Under the pieces are notes generated by a model. It saw only the letters and a list, made by a program, of their open reading frames with translations, searched no databases and had not been told where the DNA came from. A stretch of DNA of 64,000 bases, from NCBI GenBank assembly GCA_046299555.1, contig JBKBHS010000003.1:124001-188000 (forward strand), written 5' to 3'. This DNA is from CALKJP01 sp046299555 (lineage in GTDB: Bacteria > Bacteroidota > Bacteroidia > JACCXN01). Of the stretch, positions 17,266-26,342 are shown piece by piece. The position numbers and the translations under genes were made by a program. The first letter of the stretch is position 1. Each line of letters starts with the position of its first letter.

Positions 17266-18252
17266 CTAATGCTTGGCGTACTTCGAAAAATCTTTATGCT
17301 CTACTTTATTTAATTCTTCAGGTGATAAAGTTTTAAAATATTCGTAAGTAATTTTTAATCCTTCAGAACGATGTACTTTTGGTTCCCAACCTAGTATTTT
17401 TTTTGCTAAGGAAATATCCGGTTGTCGCTGTTTGGGATCGTCTTGTGGTAATGGTTTATAAACTATTTTTTGCTTTGTACCGGTTAGTTTTATTATTTCT
17501 TCAGCAAATTGCGAAATGGTTATTTCATCCGGATTTCCAATATTTACAGGCCCTGCATAGTCACTCATCAATAAACGATAAATCCCTTCAATTAAATCGT
17601 CTACATAACAAAATGAGCGAGTTTGAGAGCCATCACCAAACACGGTTAAATCTTCTCCTCTTAATGCTTGGCCAATAAATGCCGGTAATACACGTCCATC
17701 ATTCAGTCGCATACGCGGACCATAGGTATTAAAAATTCGCACTATTCTCGTTTCAACACCATGATACGTATGATAAGCCATCGTCATAGCTTCCATAAAA
17801 CGTTTTGCTTCATCATACACTCCGCGTGGGCCAACAGGATTAACATTGCCCCAATAATCTTCTGTTTGAGGATGAACTAGAGGATCGCCATACACTTCGG
17901 AAGTAGAAGCAACTAAAATTCTTGCTTTCTTAGCTTTCGCTAAACCTAATAAATTATGTGTTCCAAGAGAACTTACTTTTAATGTTTGTATAGGAATTTT
18001 TAAATAATCTATTGGACTTGCAGGCGATGCAAAATGCAATATGTAATCTAAATTACCGGGCACATGCACAAACTTTGAAACATCGTGATGATAAAACTCA
18101 AAATGCTCCAGTTTAAATAAGTGTTCAATGTTTTTTAAATCACCGGTTATTAAATTATCCATTCCAATAACATGGCAGCCTTCTTTTATAAATCTGTCGC
18201 ATAAATGCGACCCTAAAAATCCGGCTGCTCCGGTAATTAAAACACGTTTCAT
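17266..18252 (-). CDS. uxs: UDP-glucuronic acid decarboxylase (UDP-xylose synthase)
   Basis: This 328-residue extended short-chain dehydrogenase converts UDP-glucuronate to UDP-xylose. Visible are the NAD-binding GAAGFLG (8-14), the UXS-type STSEVYGDPLVHPQ (116-129), the catalytic Y146xxxK150 in NPVGPRGVYDEAKRFMEA, and RIFNTYGPRMRLNDGRVLP. These distinguish it from GalE and RmlB relatives. It lies 255 bp downstream of ugd, which makes its substrate, on the same strand. Together they would supply UDP-GlcA and UDP-xylose for capsule, LPS or glycoprotein synthesis. The last residues (ELNKVEHKDFSKYAKH) are a family-variable tail. Confidence 0.94.
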   Translation of the reverse strand: MKRVLITGAAGFLGSHLCDRFIKEGCHVIGMDNLITGDLKNIEHLFKLEHFEFYHHDVSKFVHVPGNLDYILHFASPASPIDYLKIPIQTLKVSSLGTHNLLGLAKAKKARILVASTSEVYGDPLVHPQTEDYWGNVNPVGPRGVYDEAKRFMEAMTMAYHTYHGVETRIVRIFNTYGPRMRLNDGRVLPAFIGQALRGEDLTVFGDGSQTRSFCYVDDLIEGIYRLLMSDYAGPVNIGNPDEITISQFAEEIIKLTGTKQKIVYKPLPQDDPKQRQPDISLAKKILGWEPKVHRSEGLKITYEYFKTLSPEELNKVEHKDFSKYAKH

Positions 18253-18370
18253 ATTTTTTAAATTATAAAATATCTTAATTCAAAAATCATCAATATTCTT
18301 AAACTTAACTCTTTTACCTTTTTACATCTTTGCCCGGTGCAAATTAGTAAACAAAAAATGACAATTTTTA

Positions 18371-18416
18371 AACCGCAGAGAACACAAAGAATTTCGCAGA
18401 GAGCCACAGAGAAATT
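18371..18416. repeat. CAGAG-rich intergenic fragment
   Basis: The stretch AACCGCAGAGAACACAAAG then TTTCGCAGAGAGCCACAGAG is unlike its AT-rich surroundings and has an internal CGCAGAGA/CCACAGAGA repetition. Similar CAGAG fragments occur between genes in many bacterial genomes (general knowledge). No coding potential is seen in this 255-bp gap. Confidence 0.4.
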
Positions 18417-18507
18417 AAAAAAGCATAATTCATAAATTTATTTTTTATCATTGCTCATTTATCTCTCAGTCTTTATTCTTCTTTGCATACTGCATACTCC
18501 ATTCTGA

Positions 18508-19821
18508 TTACTGTTTCACCGTTTCTCTTCCAACACTTACGTAATAGAAACCAAGCTCTTTCATTTCTGTTAAATCGTATAAATTTCTTCCGTCAAATAT
18601 TACTTTTGATTTTAATGTTGATGTCATCTTATCAAAATCCGGTGTGCGGAATACGCTCCATTCGGTGCAAATTACAAGGGCATCAGCATCATTTAATGCA
18701 GCATACTGATTTATGGCGTAATCGATTTTATCGCCTAACATTTTACGAACATTATCCATTGCTTCTGGGTCAAAGGCTGAAACAGATGCTCCATGTTGTA
18801 ATAATTCTTTTATTATATATAATGCAGGAGCTTCACGAATATCATCTGTATCGGGCTTAAATGCTAATCCCCAAATAGCAATACGTTTTCCTTTTAAATC
18901 GTTATTAAAGTAATTCAGAATTTTTTGAACGATTGAAGTTTTTTGTTTTTCGTTTACATCTATAACTGATTTTAAAATTTTAAAATCGTAATTTACTTCC
19001 TGTGCCGATTTGGCTAGAGCTTGTACATCTTTAGGGAAACAACTTCCACCATATCCTATTCCAGGGAATAAAAAGCGTTTGCCTATTCTTTCGTCTGAGC
19101 CTATTCCTATGCGCACCATATCTACATTAGCGCCTAAGCGTTCGCACAAGTTGGCTATCTCGTTCATAAAAGTAATTTTGGTAGCCAAAAAAGCATTGGC
19201 AGCATATTTGGTAAGCTCTGCTGAACGCTCATCCATAAAAATAATTGGGTTGCCTTGGCGAACAAAAGGTTTATATAAATCGCCCATAATTTTTTTGGCT
19301 TTTTCAGACGATGTTCCAATTACAACTCTATCAGGCTTCATAAAATCATCAACGGCAAATCCTTCACGTAAAAATTCAGGATTGGAAACCACATCAAAAT
19401 CCACTTTTGCATTTTTGGCTATTGCCGCATGCACCTTTTCTGCTGTTCCAACAGGTACGGTACTTTTATCTACTATAACTTTATAATCGTTAATTATTTT
19501 ACCAAGTTGCTCTGCTACACCTAATACATACGAAAGGTCTGCTGAACCATCTTCTCCCGGAGGCGTAGGCAAAGCAAGAAATATAATTTTTGATTCTTTA
19601 ACTGCTTCTTCTAAATTGGTAGTAAATTTTAATCGCCCTTCTTTAATATTTCTATCAAACAAAACATCTAAGTGAGGTTCGTAAATCGGCACTATTCCGC
19701 TTTTCATTTTCTCCACTTTTTCTGCATCAATATCTACACAGATAACATCATTCCCTGTTTCTGCAAAACATGTTCCGGTTACTAAGCCTACATAACCCGT
19801 ACCTATTACTGCTATTTTCAT
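18508..19821 (-). CDS. ugd: UDP-glucose 6-dehydrogenase
   Basis: This 437-residue enzyme oxidises UDP-glucose to UDP-glucuronate with two NAD. It has the N-terminal Rossmann motif IAVIGTGYVGLVTG, the VDKSTVPVGT signature, PEFLREGFAVDDF, and the catalytic C261 in GYGGSCFPKDVQAL. The C-terminal UDP-binding domain (IAIWGLAFKPDTDDIREAP, IFDGRNLYD) follows. Length is normal for the family. The gene lies 16 bp after the DegT aminotransferase and upstream of uxs, consistent with one sugar-nucleotide operon. Confidence 0.96.
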   Translation of the reverse strand: MKIAVIGTGYVGLVTGTCFAETGNDVICVDIDAEKVEKMKSGIVPIYEPHLDVLFDRNIKEGRLKFTTNLEEAVKESKIIFLALPTPPGEDGSADLSYVLGVAEQLGKIINDYKVIVDKSTVPVGTAEKVHAAIAKNAKVDFDVVSNPEFLREGFAVDDFMKPDRVVIGTSSEKAKKIMGDLYKPFVRQGNPIIFMDERSAELTKYAANAFLATKITFMNEIANLCERLGANVDMVRIGIGSDERIGKRFLFPGIGYGGSCFPKDVQALAKSAQEVNYDFKILKSVIDVNEKQKTSIVQKILNYFNNDLKGKRIAIWGLAFKPDTDDIREAPALYIIKELLQHGASVSAFDPEAMDNVRKMLGDKIDYAINQYAALNDADALVICTEWSVFRTPDFDKMTSTLKSKVIFDGRNLYDLTEMKELGFYYVSVGRETVKQ

Positions 19822-19837
19822 AATTTATTTTAAATTG

Positions 19838-20965
19838 TTACTTACAAAATTCCAATACCGCTTCTGTAATGTATTTTAATTGCTCTTCATCCAACTCTGT
19901 GTGCATTGGAAGAGAAATTACGCTGGCACACAACTTTTCGGTTACAGGAAAATCTCCTTCTTTATATCTTGGATTGGTATAAGCCTTTTGCATGTGCAAT
20001 GGAATTGGATAATAAATCATAGATGGTATTTCCTTTTTGGCTAAATATTCTCTTAATGCATTTCTGTCTACACCGCTTAACTGTAATGTATATTGATGAA
20101 AAACATGGGTAGAATTTTTAGCTCTTACCGGAGTTTTAATTTTGGGATGATTTGCAAATGCTTTATCATAATATGCAGCTGCTTTATTACGAGCTGCAGC
20201 ATAATCATCGAGTCGTTTTAATTTTATTCTTAAAATAGCCGCTTGAATACTGTCTAAACGTGAATTAACGCCAATAGAATCGTGAACATATTGAACCGAC
20301 TGACCATGATTGGCAATCATTCGCATTTTTTTAGCAAGTTCTTCATTATTGGTATACATTGCACCTCCATCACCATAACAACCTAAATTTTTGGATGGGA
20401 AGAACGATGTACAACCAATATCTCCCATGGTTCCTGCTTTTTTAACTGTACCATCAGAAAAAGTGTATTCAGCACCTATGGCCTGAGCAACATCTTCAAT
20501 AACAAATAAATTATGTTTTTTAGCAACCTGTAAAATCTTTTCCATATTAGCACACTGTCCAAATAAATGCACTGGTACAATTGCTTTAGTTTTTGGAGTT
20601 ATAGCTTTTTCAACTGCCTCTACATCTATATCGAAAGTGTCAGGATATACATCCACTAAAACAGGGGTTAAACCAAGCAATGCGATTACTTCTGCAGTTG
20701 CCACATAAGTAAATGAAGCTGTTATTACTTCATCACCGGGTTTTAATCCTAAAGCCATCATGGCTATTTGTAAGGCATCTGTTCCATTAGCGCATGGTAT
20801 TACATGTTTTACATTTAGATATTGCTCTAATTCGGCTTGAAAACTTTTAACTTCAGGACCATTTATAAATGCTGTAGAACGAATAACATTTAATACAGCT
20901 TCATCAATTTCTTTTTGCATTTTATCGTATTGACTTTTTAAGTCAACCATGTGAATTTTTCTCAT
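19838..20965 (-). CDS. DegT/DnrJ/EryC1/StrS-family sugar aminotransferase
   Basis: This 375-residue PLP enzyme has the family pattern: CANGTDALQIAMMALGLKPGDEV, FGQCANMEKI, VIEDVAQAIGAEY and the PLP lysine K192 in FFPSKNLGCYGDGG. Such enzymes transaminate keto-sugar nucleotides. The N-terminus (IHMVDLKSQYDKMQKEID) resembles the WbpE group acting on UDP-3-keto-GlcNAc uronic acid, but the dehydrogenase and acetyltransferase of that pathway are not in the window, so the exact substrate stays open. It is first in the run aminotransferase, ugd, uxs on the minus strand. Confidence 0.92.
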   Translation of the reverse strand: MRKIHMVDLKSQYDKMQKEIDEAVLNVIRSTAFINGPEVKSFQAELEQYLNVKHVIPCANGTDALQIAMMALGLKPGDEVITASFTYVATAEVIALLGLTPVLVDVYPDTFDIDVEAVEKAITPKTKAIVPVHLFGQCANMEKILQVAKKHNLFVIEDVAQAIGAEYTFSDGTVKKAGTMGDIGCTSFFPSKNLGCYGDGGAMYTNNEELAKKMRMIANHGQSVQYVHDSIGVNSRLDSIQAAILRIKLKRLDDYAAARNKAAAYYDKAFANHPKIKTPVRAKNSTHVFHQYTLQLSGVDRNALREYLAKKEIPSMIYYPIPLHMQKAYTNPRYKEGDFPVTEKLCASVISLPMHTELDEEQLKYITEAVLEFCK

Positions 20966-21026
20966 ATCAAAAAAGGATTTAAGTAGGCGAATATAGAGAA
21001 AAATAGGGAAATAAAGTTTTAAATAA

Positions 21027-21060
21027 TTTGTTTAACTCAGTTAAATTAGATGTAACTTTA
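21027..21060 (+). promoter_or_regulatory. Bacteroidota-type promoter for the outer-membrane protein/waaA pair
   Basis: TTTG (21027-21030), 22 bp, then TAACTTTA (21053-21060), one base off the TAnnTTTG -7 consensus. Transcription would start only a few bases before the ATG at 21069, implying a very short leader. Confidence 0.5.
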
Positions 21061-21068
21061 CGGGCATT

Positions 21069-21821
21069 ATGAAAGGCCTTTTAACAAGCTTCTTTTTAAT
21101 AATAATTACATTAATGCTCAAAGCTCAGGTAAGTGTTAAAGACTCGAGCATTTTTACTCCTTTAATTTGTGGTTCGTATGCCTATCAAATACCCGGAGGA
21201 GATTTAGCAAAACGATTTGGTGAAAATTCCAACTTAGGAGTTGATATTTTATTTAAAACCCAAAAAAACTGGATTTATGGAGTTCAGTACTCATTTATAT
21301 TTGGTGATAGAATTTATGAAAGCAATATTCTTGATAATTTAAGAAATAAAGATGGTTGGATTATTAACAGAAACGGACAAGAAGCAATAATTCGATTGTT
21401 TGAACGCGGCCATACTTACATGGGTAAATTTGGAAAACTTTTCAATGTATTAGCTCCAAATCCTAACTGTGGTTTATTTGTAACGGTAGGTGCCGGATAT
21501 TTACATCATAAAATAAGAATTGATAATATAGGAAATGATGTGCCTCAGTTGAATAAACAATTCAAAAAAGGTTACGACCGACTTACAGGAGGTTTTGCAG
21601 TTCAAGGTTTTGTTGGCTATTTGTTTTTAAGCAATAGCAGATTAACTAACTTTTACATAGGTGCGGAATTTACTCAGGCATGGACTCAAAGCTTAAGAAC
21701 ATTCAATTATGATACCATGCAATCTGATACTCAAAAAAGGCTGGACCAGTTAGCAGGTTTTAGATTCGGATGGATTATTCCAATTTATAAAAAATCTCCT
21801 CGCGAATTTTATTTTGATTAG
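21069..21821 (+). CDS. Predicted outer-membrane beta-barrel protein
   Basis: This 250-residue protein has a signal peptide (MKGLLTSFFLIIITLMLKAQ) and alternating aromatic/hydrophobic strands (WIYGVQYSFIFGDRIY, GLFVTVGAGYLHHKIR, FAVQGFVGYLFL, FYIGAEFTQAWTQ, GFRFGWIIPIY), as expected for a small outer-membrane barrel. I know no functional name. The gene lies 9 bp upstream of the Kdo transferase, with a shared promoter, so a link to LPS or the outer membrane is plausible but inferred. Confidence 0.82.
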   Translation: MKGLLTSFFLIIITLMLKAQVSVKDSSIFTPLICGSYAYQIPGGDLAKRFGENSNLGVDILFKTQKNWIYGVQYSFIFGDRIYESNILDNLRNKDGWIINRNGQEAIIRLFERGHTYMGKFGKLFNVLAPNPNCGLFVTVGAGYLHHKIRIDNIGNDVPQLNKQFKKGYDRLTGGFAVQGFVGYLFLSNSRLTNFYIGAEFTQAWTQSLRTFNYDTMQSDTQKRLDQLAGFRFGWIIPIYKKSPREFYFD

Positions 21822-21830
21822 CCATTCATA

Positions 21831-23063
21831 ATGCTTTGGATTTATAATACCGGAATTTTCTTTTACGTGCTAAGTATTCGAATAGCTTCACTATTTAATC
21901 CAAAAGCAAAACTTTGGACTGAAGGCAGAAAAAACATTTTTAATCAACTTGAAAACACTTTTAAAAACGAGAAAGGCTCTGTAATTTGGTTTCATTGCGC
22001 TTCGTTGGGAGAATTTGAGCAAGGGCGCCCAATTATTGAAAAAATTAAAGCTAATCATTCACAGTATAAAATTCTGATTACATTTTTTTCCCCATCAGGC
22101 TATGAAATAAGAAAAAATTACTCAGGTGCTGATTATGTGTTTTATCTACCAATAGATACAGCTTTAAATGCTAAAAAATTTATCGAAATTATTCAGCCCA
22201 AAATGGCGTTTTTTATCAAATATGAATTTTGGTATCATTACCTTCATACTTTAAAAAACAAAAAAATTCCTACTTATTTAATTTCCGCTTTATTTCGAAA
22301 AAACCAGATATTTTTCAAACCCTACGGAAGTCTTTACAGAAACATATTAAAATGTTACGATTACATTTTTGTGCAAGACGATGATTCGATGGAATTACTA
22401 ATGGAACTTGGTTTAAAAAACATTTGTGTATCCGGAGATACACGATATGACAGAGTTTCAGAAATTGCAGCACAAACTAAATCGCTTGAAATAATTGAAA
22501 ATTTTAAAGCAGAAAAAAAACTGATTGTAGCCGGAAGCAGCTGGCCGCCTGAAGAACAATTAATAGCAACATATATTGGACGAAAAGGCTTTACACATAA
22601 ATTTATAATTGCCCCACACGACATTAGCGAAAATCATCTTTTACAATTAGAAAGACTTTTTAGCAAGTACAAATGCCTTCGATATTCTAAAGCTAATAAT
22701 ATTCCTATTAATGAATATGAAATTCTAATTATTGACAATATAGGCTTGCTCTCATCTCTTTACAAATATGCTGATATTGCCTTTATTGGTGGTGCATTTG
22801 GAAGCGGCTTGCACAATATTTTAGAAGCAGTGGTTTATGGATGCCCTGTAGTTTTTGGCCCGAAATATTATCGTTTTCCGGAAGCTGTTGAGCTATTAAA
22901 TGCAGGTGGAGCATGCTCCGTTAGAAATGTAGATGAATTAATTAACGACCTCAACTTTTTATCATCTCCTGAGAATAAAGAATTTCTTTATAAAATTTGT
23001 ACAGAATTTGTTGCATCAAGAAAAGGTGCTACAGAAAAGATTTTAAACCTTATTAAATTATAA
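21831..23063 (+). CDS. waaA: 3-deoxy-D-manno-octulosonic acid (Kdo) transferase
   Basis: This 410-residue inner-membrane glycosyltransferase adds Kdo from CMP-Kdo to lipid A precursor. Visible motifs are the N-terminal membrane anchor (LWIYNTGIFFYVLSIRIASL), FHCASLGEFEQGRP, LITFFSPSGYEI, IKYEFWYHYL, and in the C-terminal half IAGSSWPPEEQ, FIGGAFGSGLHNILEAVVYG and VVFGPKYYRFPEA. Length and motif order match the WaaA/KdtA family. It follows a predicted outer-membrane barrel gene by 9 bp. Confidence 0.95.
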   Translation: MLWIYNTGIFFYVLSIRIASLFNPKAKLWTEGRKNIFNQLENTFKNEKGSVIWFHCASLGEFEQGRPIIEKIKANHSQYKILITFFSPSGYEIRKNYSGADYVFYLPIDTALNAKKFIEIIQPKMAFFIKYEFWYHYLHTLKNKKIPTYLISALFRKNQIFFKPYGSLYRNILKCYDYIFVQDDDSMELLMELGLKNICVSGDTRYDRVSEIAAQTKSLEIIENFKAEKKLIVAGSSWPPEEQLIATYIGRKGFTHKFIIAPHDISENHLLQLERLFSKYKCLRYSKANNIPINEYEILIIDNIGLLSSLYKYADIAFIGGAFGSGLHNILEAVVYGCPVVFGPKYYRFPEAVELLNAGGACSVRNVDELINDLNFLSSPENKEFLYKICTEFVASRKGATEKILNLIKL

Positions 23064-23270
23064 ATACTAAAAACCATAAGGTTTAAGATTTAATTTTTTT
23101 ATTAAACATTTAAAATTGTCTTACCCAAAATTATGCAATTATAATTTGCCTAATTTACCAAAGAATGATGAAACCTTTGTTTTAAAGAGATTAACCAAAT
23201 ATTAATTTATATTCCCAACTTACTATACATTAATTCGTTGCACTTCTAATACTTTATTTGGCCTTAGTCC

Positions 23271-23340
23271 AATAACTAATAACTAATAACTAATAACTAA
23301 TAACTAATAACTAATAACCAATAACCAATAACCAATAACT
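23271..23340. repeat. Heptanucleotide tandem array (10 units)
   Basis: Ten 7-bp units run without interruption: six AATAACT, three AATAACC, one AATAACT. The array touches the stop codon of the T9SS pseudogene. A related array with the same flanking sequence occurs in inverse orientation at 61487-61521. The rest of the 275-bp gap (23064-23270) shows no gene. Confidence 0.9.
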
Positions 23341-24520
23341 AATTTACCACTACTTTTTTAACTATTGTATTGCTCTCCTTGCTTGTTATGTGAACAAAAT
23401 AAATTCCTTTACCGAAGGTGCTTAAATCTATTTGGATTTGCGTTGAGTTAATTTGTTGTTGTAACATTAATTGGCCAAAGGTATTGTAAATTTGCATGGT
23501 AGTATTTTCTTGCGGCTCTGCTAATTCAATAGTAAAAATACCGGAGTTGGGGTTGGGGTAAATTATAATTTGCTCCTCGAAATCTTCAAAAATAGTTTTA
23601 AACGCTTCGGTAGTATTTTGTAAAGTGTCATTATCATTATTATGTTCTATTCTTTGTACAATTATCCCGTCATCGCAGTTATCTAAGTAAGCTCTAAAAT
23701 TATTACCGCTGCTAAAGCCATGTGTTAAAGAAACCGTATTTCCTGCAACAAAATTTACGTTGTAATTATTGGGCGTAATATTGCAATTAGCTGTTAACAA
23801 AGTTTTTGCTCTCAATTTAACATCTTGTGCGGGAATAAACAAGGGAGGAAAACCTTCGTGTAACACATTTAATTGGTTACAATCTACATTAATTATTGCA
23901 GGATTGCTTTCGCATTTACACTCGCTGTTATCATCAAAACGGGATACGATAATTTCATTGGAATATAAAGTTAAATCATTTGAATTTATTGGATTGTTTA
24001 TGAAAAAGCCTGTACAAGGAGGTATTATAGGCATGAATATATAGCTTTCATAATCTAATCTAAGTATATAAACACCTGAAATAGGGTCAGATTGATAAGA
24101 AAACATTGGAAATGATGGAGGATTTGGTACATAAGGGGTTCTTCCCTTCTATGTATATAGGCTTAGGTCTTCATTTGCTCCTCTTACATTTATTAATTCA
24201 ATACTTTTATTTATTGCTTTTATTAAATAGGCTTTGTCTTTAGTAGTTTCATACATGGTAATTAACGACTCAATAACATAGCCTGTAAATTCTAAATTGC
24301 CGAGTTGCGAACTTAAATCTATGTTAGTAGGAATATAATTATTCCCTATATAGTTAAATGCATTTTCTAAATTGTCATTACCGAATTCAAATTCTTTATA
24401 AATTAATGAATTGTAAATTTCAGTTGCTTTTTTATCATAAGTATATACTAGATTGCAATTTTGTGAAAAACTGAATTTGTTTAAAAATAAAATTGTAACT
24501 ATTAGGATTAAAAATCTCAT
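23339..24520 (-). pseudogene. T9SS-exported protein interrupted by an in-frame TAG
   Basis: Two minus-strand frames, 24149-24520 and 23339-24106, are in the same phase and no other stop lies between them. One TAG at 24149-24151 splits what would be a 393-residue protein. The first part has a signal peptide (MRFLILIVTILFLNKFSFSQ) and a helical region (ESLITMYETTKDKAYLIKAI). The continuation KGRTPYVPNPPSFPMFSYQS leads into the longer second part, which has the GNTVSLTHGFSSGNNFRAYL segment common in T9SS cargo and a type A sorting domain (IYPNPNSGIFTIEL to TIVKKVVVN). As read, the exported N-terminal fragment would lack its sorting domain. It is the third gene of an overlapping operon. Nonsense mutation, sequencing error or readthrough are the options. 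Confidence 0.8.
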
Positions 24521-25227
24521 TAAAACGTAAGTTTGATGTTATTTTCTTGTTTAGATTTTAATTCCACATCAAAGGTTTTTACTTTTAAAATATGTTGCCC
24601 ACCATAATCTTTTTCATATAAAATAAACTGATAAGTTCCTGCACATATCTTTTCATATATTTTTATTGTTGTTGTGGTATTTTTATTAATTCCAAAAACA
24701 CCTGATGTGCTACTAGTGCCTGTTTGTACCGGGTTAATAATCATTACTAAGGAATTAAATGGATTACTATATGCGTAATATGGAGCAATATCTTCAATTT
24801 CAATTTTAGCTTTTGTTAAAGGAATTAGTTTAAGGATGATATGTTTATTAGCTCTTGTAGGTTCAACTTGAGCAATAGCTTCTTGGTTTGTATCAAATTC
24901 AGCAGCAGAAGTACTTTTTTTGTAATATCCATCTTTTTTGGCGCTTACACTGTATCTCCATTTACCATCGCTATCGTCATTTAAGTTAAATTTATATTTT
25001 ATTTTAAACTTACCCTGATCATCTGTTTGTGCTGTAGCTACCGGTTTATTAAAGTCACGTTTCCCTTCCCATAGCGTTATTTCTGCATTGGGTATGGGTT
25101 CTCCGCTTAATATATCAATTACGGTACCTTCTATACGAGTAGGTATTAACTCGTGTCGTATTTTTTTACATGCTCCTAAAAATAGTATAGCTAATAAAAT
25201 ATATACTACTGTTTTATTTGTTCTCAT
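24520..25227 (-). CDS. Lipoprotein with carboxypeptidase-regulatory-like domain
   Basis: This 235-residue protein has a lipoprotein signal (YILLAILFLGACKK, lipidated Cys at about 20). Residues about 32-130 are a CarboxypepD_reg-like / Cna-B-like beta domain (IEGTVIDILSGEPIPNAEIT, TDDQGKFKIKYKF). The remainder is beta-rich and unassigned. It overlaps the upstream gene by 14 bp and the downstream ATG by one base (TAATG), so the three genes are translationally coupled. Inferred to sit in the outer membrane beside the other secreted products of this operon. Confidence 0.83.
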   Translation of the reverse strand: MRTNKTVVYILLAILFLGACKKIRHELIPTRIEGTVIDILSGEPIPNAEITLWEGKRDFNKPVATAQTDDQGKFKIKYKFNLNDDSDGKWRYSVSAKKDGYYKKSTSAAEFDTNQEAIAQVEPTRANKHIILKLIPLTKAKIEIEDIAPYYAYSNPFNSLVMIINPVQTGTSSTSGVFGINKNTTTTIKIYEKICAGTYQFILYEKDYGGQHILKVKTFDVELKSKQENNIKLTF

Positions 25228-26092
25228 TTTCTATTTGATAGATTTTCTGTTTTAATAACTCAATTTCTTTATGCTGTTGTATTATATACAAAGTAAGTTC
25301 TTCAATTTTTTCCATTAAACGTTGTGTCATATCACTAATAGCAATGCCATTTTGGCTTACCTCTTTAGCTGATGGTATGTTAGGTAAGTGCTTATTTTCT
25401 TTAATAAATTGCTCAATTTCATAAATGCTTAATAAGTTATAATTAGCTTCAAAAACATAATCACACCAATTATTTTGCTCTAATATAACTTCGCAAGCTC
25501 TTATTTTGCCAGCTACATCTAATTTTTCGCTTGGATTCACTATGCCAATACCTACATTTCCGCTTCTGCTGATCGTCATACGGTGGCTGTTGTTGGTAAA
25601 AAATTGCATGTCGGCATTTTCTTTTAGGTTAAATATAGCATTTAATCGTACACCTTGCACCATGCCATTGCGTAAGCCTATGTGCAAACCATCGTTTATG
25701 CCTGTGCCACTTTCTACATTGGTAATTTGCAAGCCGGTGCTCCCAAAATAAGGCGATTCGGTATTGGCTACCGGGCTAGGACCTCCACCTGCTCCTCTTG
25801 GGCCCATTATTATTTCTTGTACAGTTGGCGTATTTTTAGGGTTGTGTATATGCACTATATTGTTGGGGTTGTTTAAACCAACGCCAAAAAATCCTCCACC
25901 TTTTATGCGCATGCGTTCTATGTTATTGGTTTTAATGATAACATCTTTGAGCATGGCGCTGCTGTTGGTTCCGAGCCAGTTATCAAGAGTAATATCGCCA
26001 TTGCCAAGGGTTGACCAGGTGTAGCTTTGAGCTTTGGCATAACAAGTAATTATTAAAAAGAGCGTTGTCAACAATGTTATTTTAACTCGCAT
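25214..26092 (-). CDS. Secreted tail-fibre-like protein with coiled-coil end
   Basis: This 292-residue protein has a signal peptide (MRVKITLLTTLFLIITCYAKAQ). The body (30-190) has short fibre-like repeats such as GGGFFGVGLNNPNNIVHI and ISRSGNVGIGIVNPSEKLDV. Near 205-250 is the common Bacteroidota block YNLLSIYEIEQFIKENKHLP then IPSAKEV. The end (about 255-290, LMEKIEELTLYIIQQHKEIE) is a coiled coil. No T9SS domain is present. It is the first gene of a three-gene overlapping operon; a 17-A run lies 31 bp upstream of its start. Confidence 0.85.
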   Translation of the reverse strand: MRVKITLLTTLFLIITCYAKAQSYTWSTLGNGDITLDNWLGTNSSAMLKDVIIKTNNIERMRIKGGGFFGVGLNNPNNIVHIHNPKNTPTVQEIIMGPRGAGGGPSPVANTESPYFGSTGLQITNVESGTGINDGLHIGLRNGMVQGVRLNAIFNLKENADMQFFTNNSHRMTISRSGNVGIGIVNPSEKLDVAGKIRACEVILEQNNWCDYVFEANYNLLSIYEIEQFIKENKHLPNIPSAKEVSQNGIAISDMTQRLMEKIEELTLYIIQQHKEIELLKQKIYQIENENK

Positions 26093-26123
26093 GTTTATAA
26101 GTGTTTTAAAATTGTTGACAGCG

Positions 26124-26140
26124 AAAAAAAAAAAAAAAAA
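26124..26140. repeat. 17-base poly-A tract upstream of surface-protein operon
   Basis: Seventeen consecutive A on the plus strand (T on the transcribed minus direction) lie 31 bp before the start at 26092, in the promoter or leader. Such tracts change length by slippage. Length here could also be a sequencing artefact. Confidence 0.75.
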
Positions 26141-26287
26141 CGATACGAGTCAATAAAAAATGATTTTTAATTCAAATTATTCAATTAAAAATTGCAAAAT
26201 ATTTTTGCCTTATAATAATTTGAGTTTAGCAAGTTAAACCTAACAGCCTCATGTGTTTCATCGGTCAATAATTGATTAAAATATTTA

Positions 26288-26329
26288 TAAACAATAAAGC
26301 CCTGAATTAATTCAGGGCTTTATTGTTTA
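26288..26329 (-). terminator. Perfect palindromic terminator after sdhB
   Basis: A 42-bp perfect palindrome with 19-bp arms around TTAA (core AAAGCCCTGAA / TTCAGGGCTTT) ends 13 bp after the sdhB stop. An A/T-rich end on both sides lets it work in either direction. Confidence 0.85.
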
Positions 26330-26342
26330 AACATCAATTTTA

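Noticed and set aside
17118..17336. 72-codon plus-strand frame
   Set aside because: Overlaps the end of the UDP-glucuronate decarboxylase gene on the other strand and has low-complexity composition.
23271..23340. Possible CRISPR array
   Set aside because: The units are 7 bp with no spacers; no cas genes are in the window.
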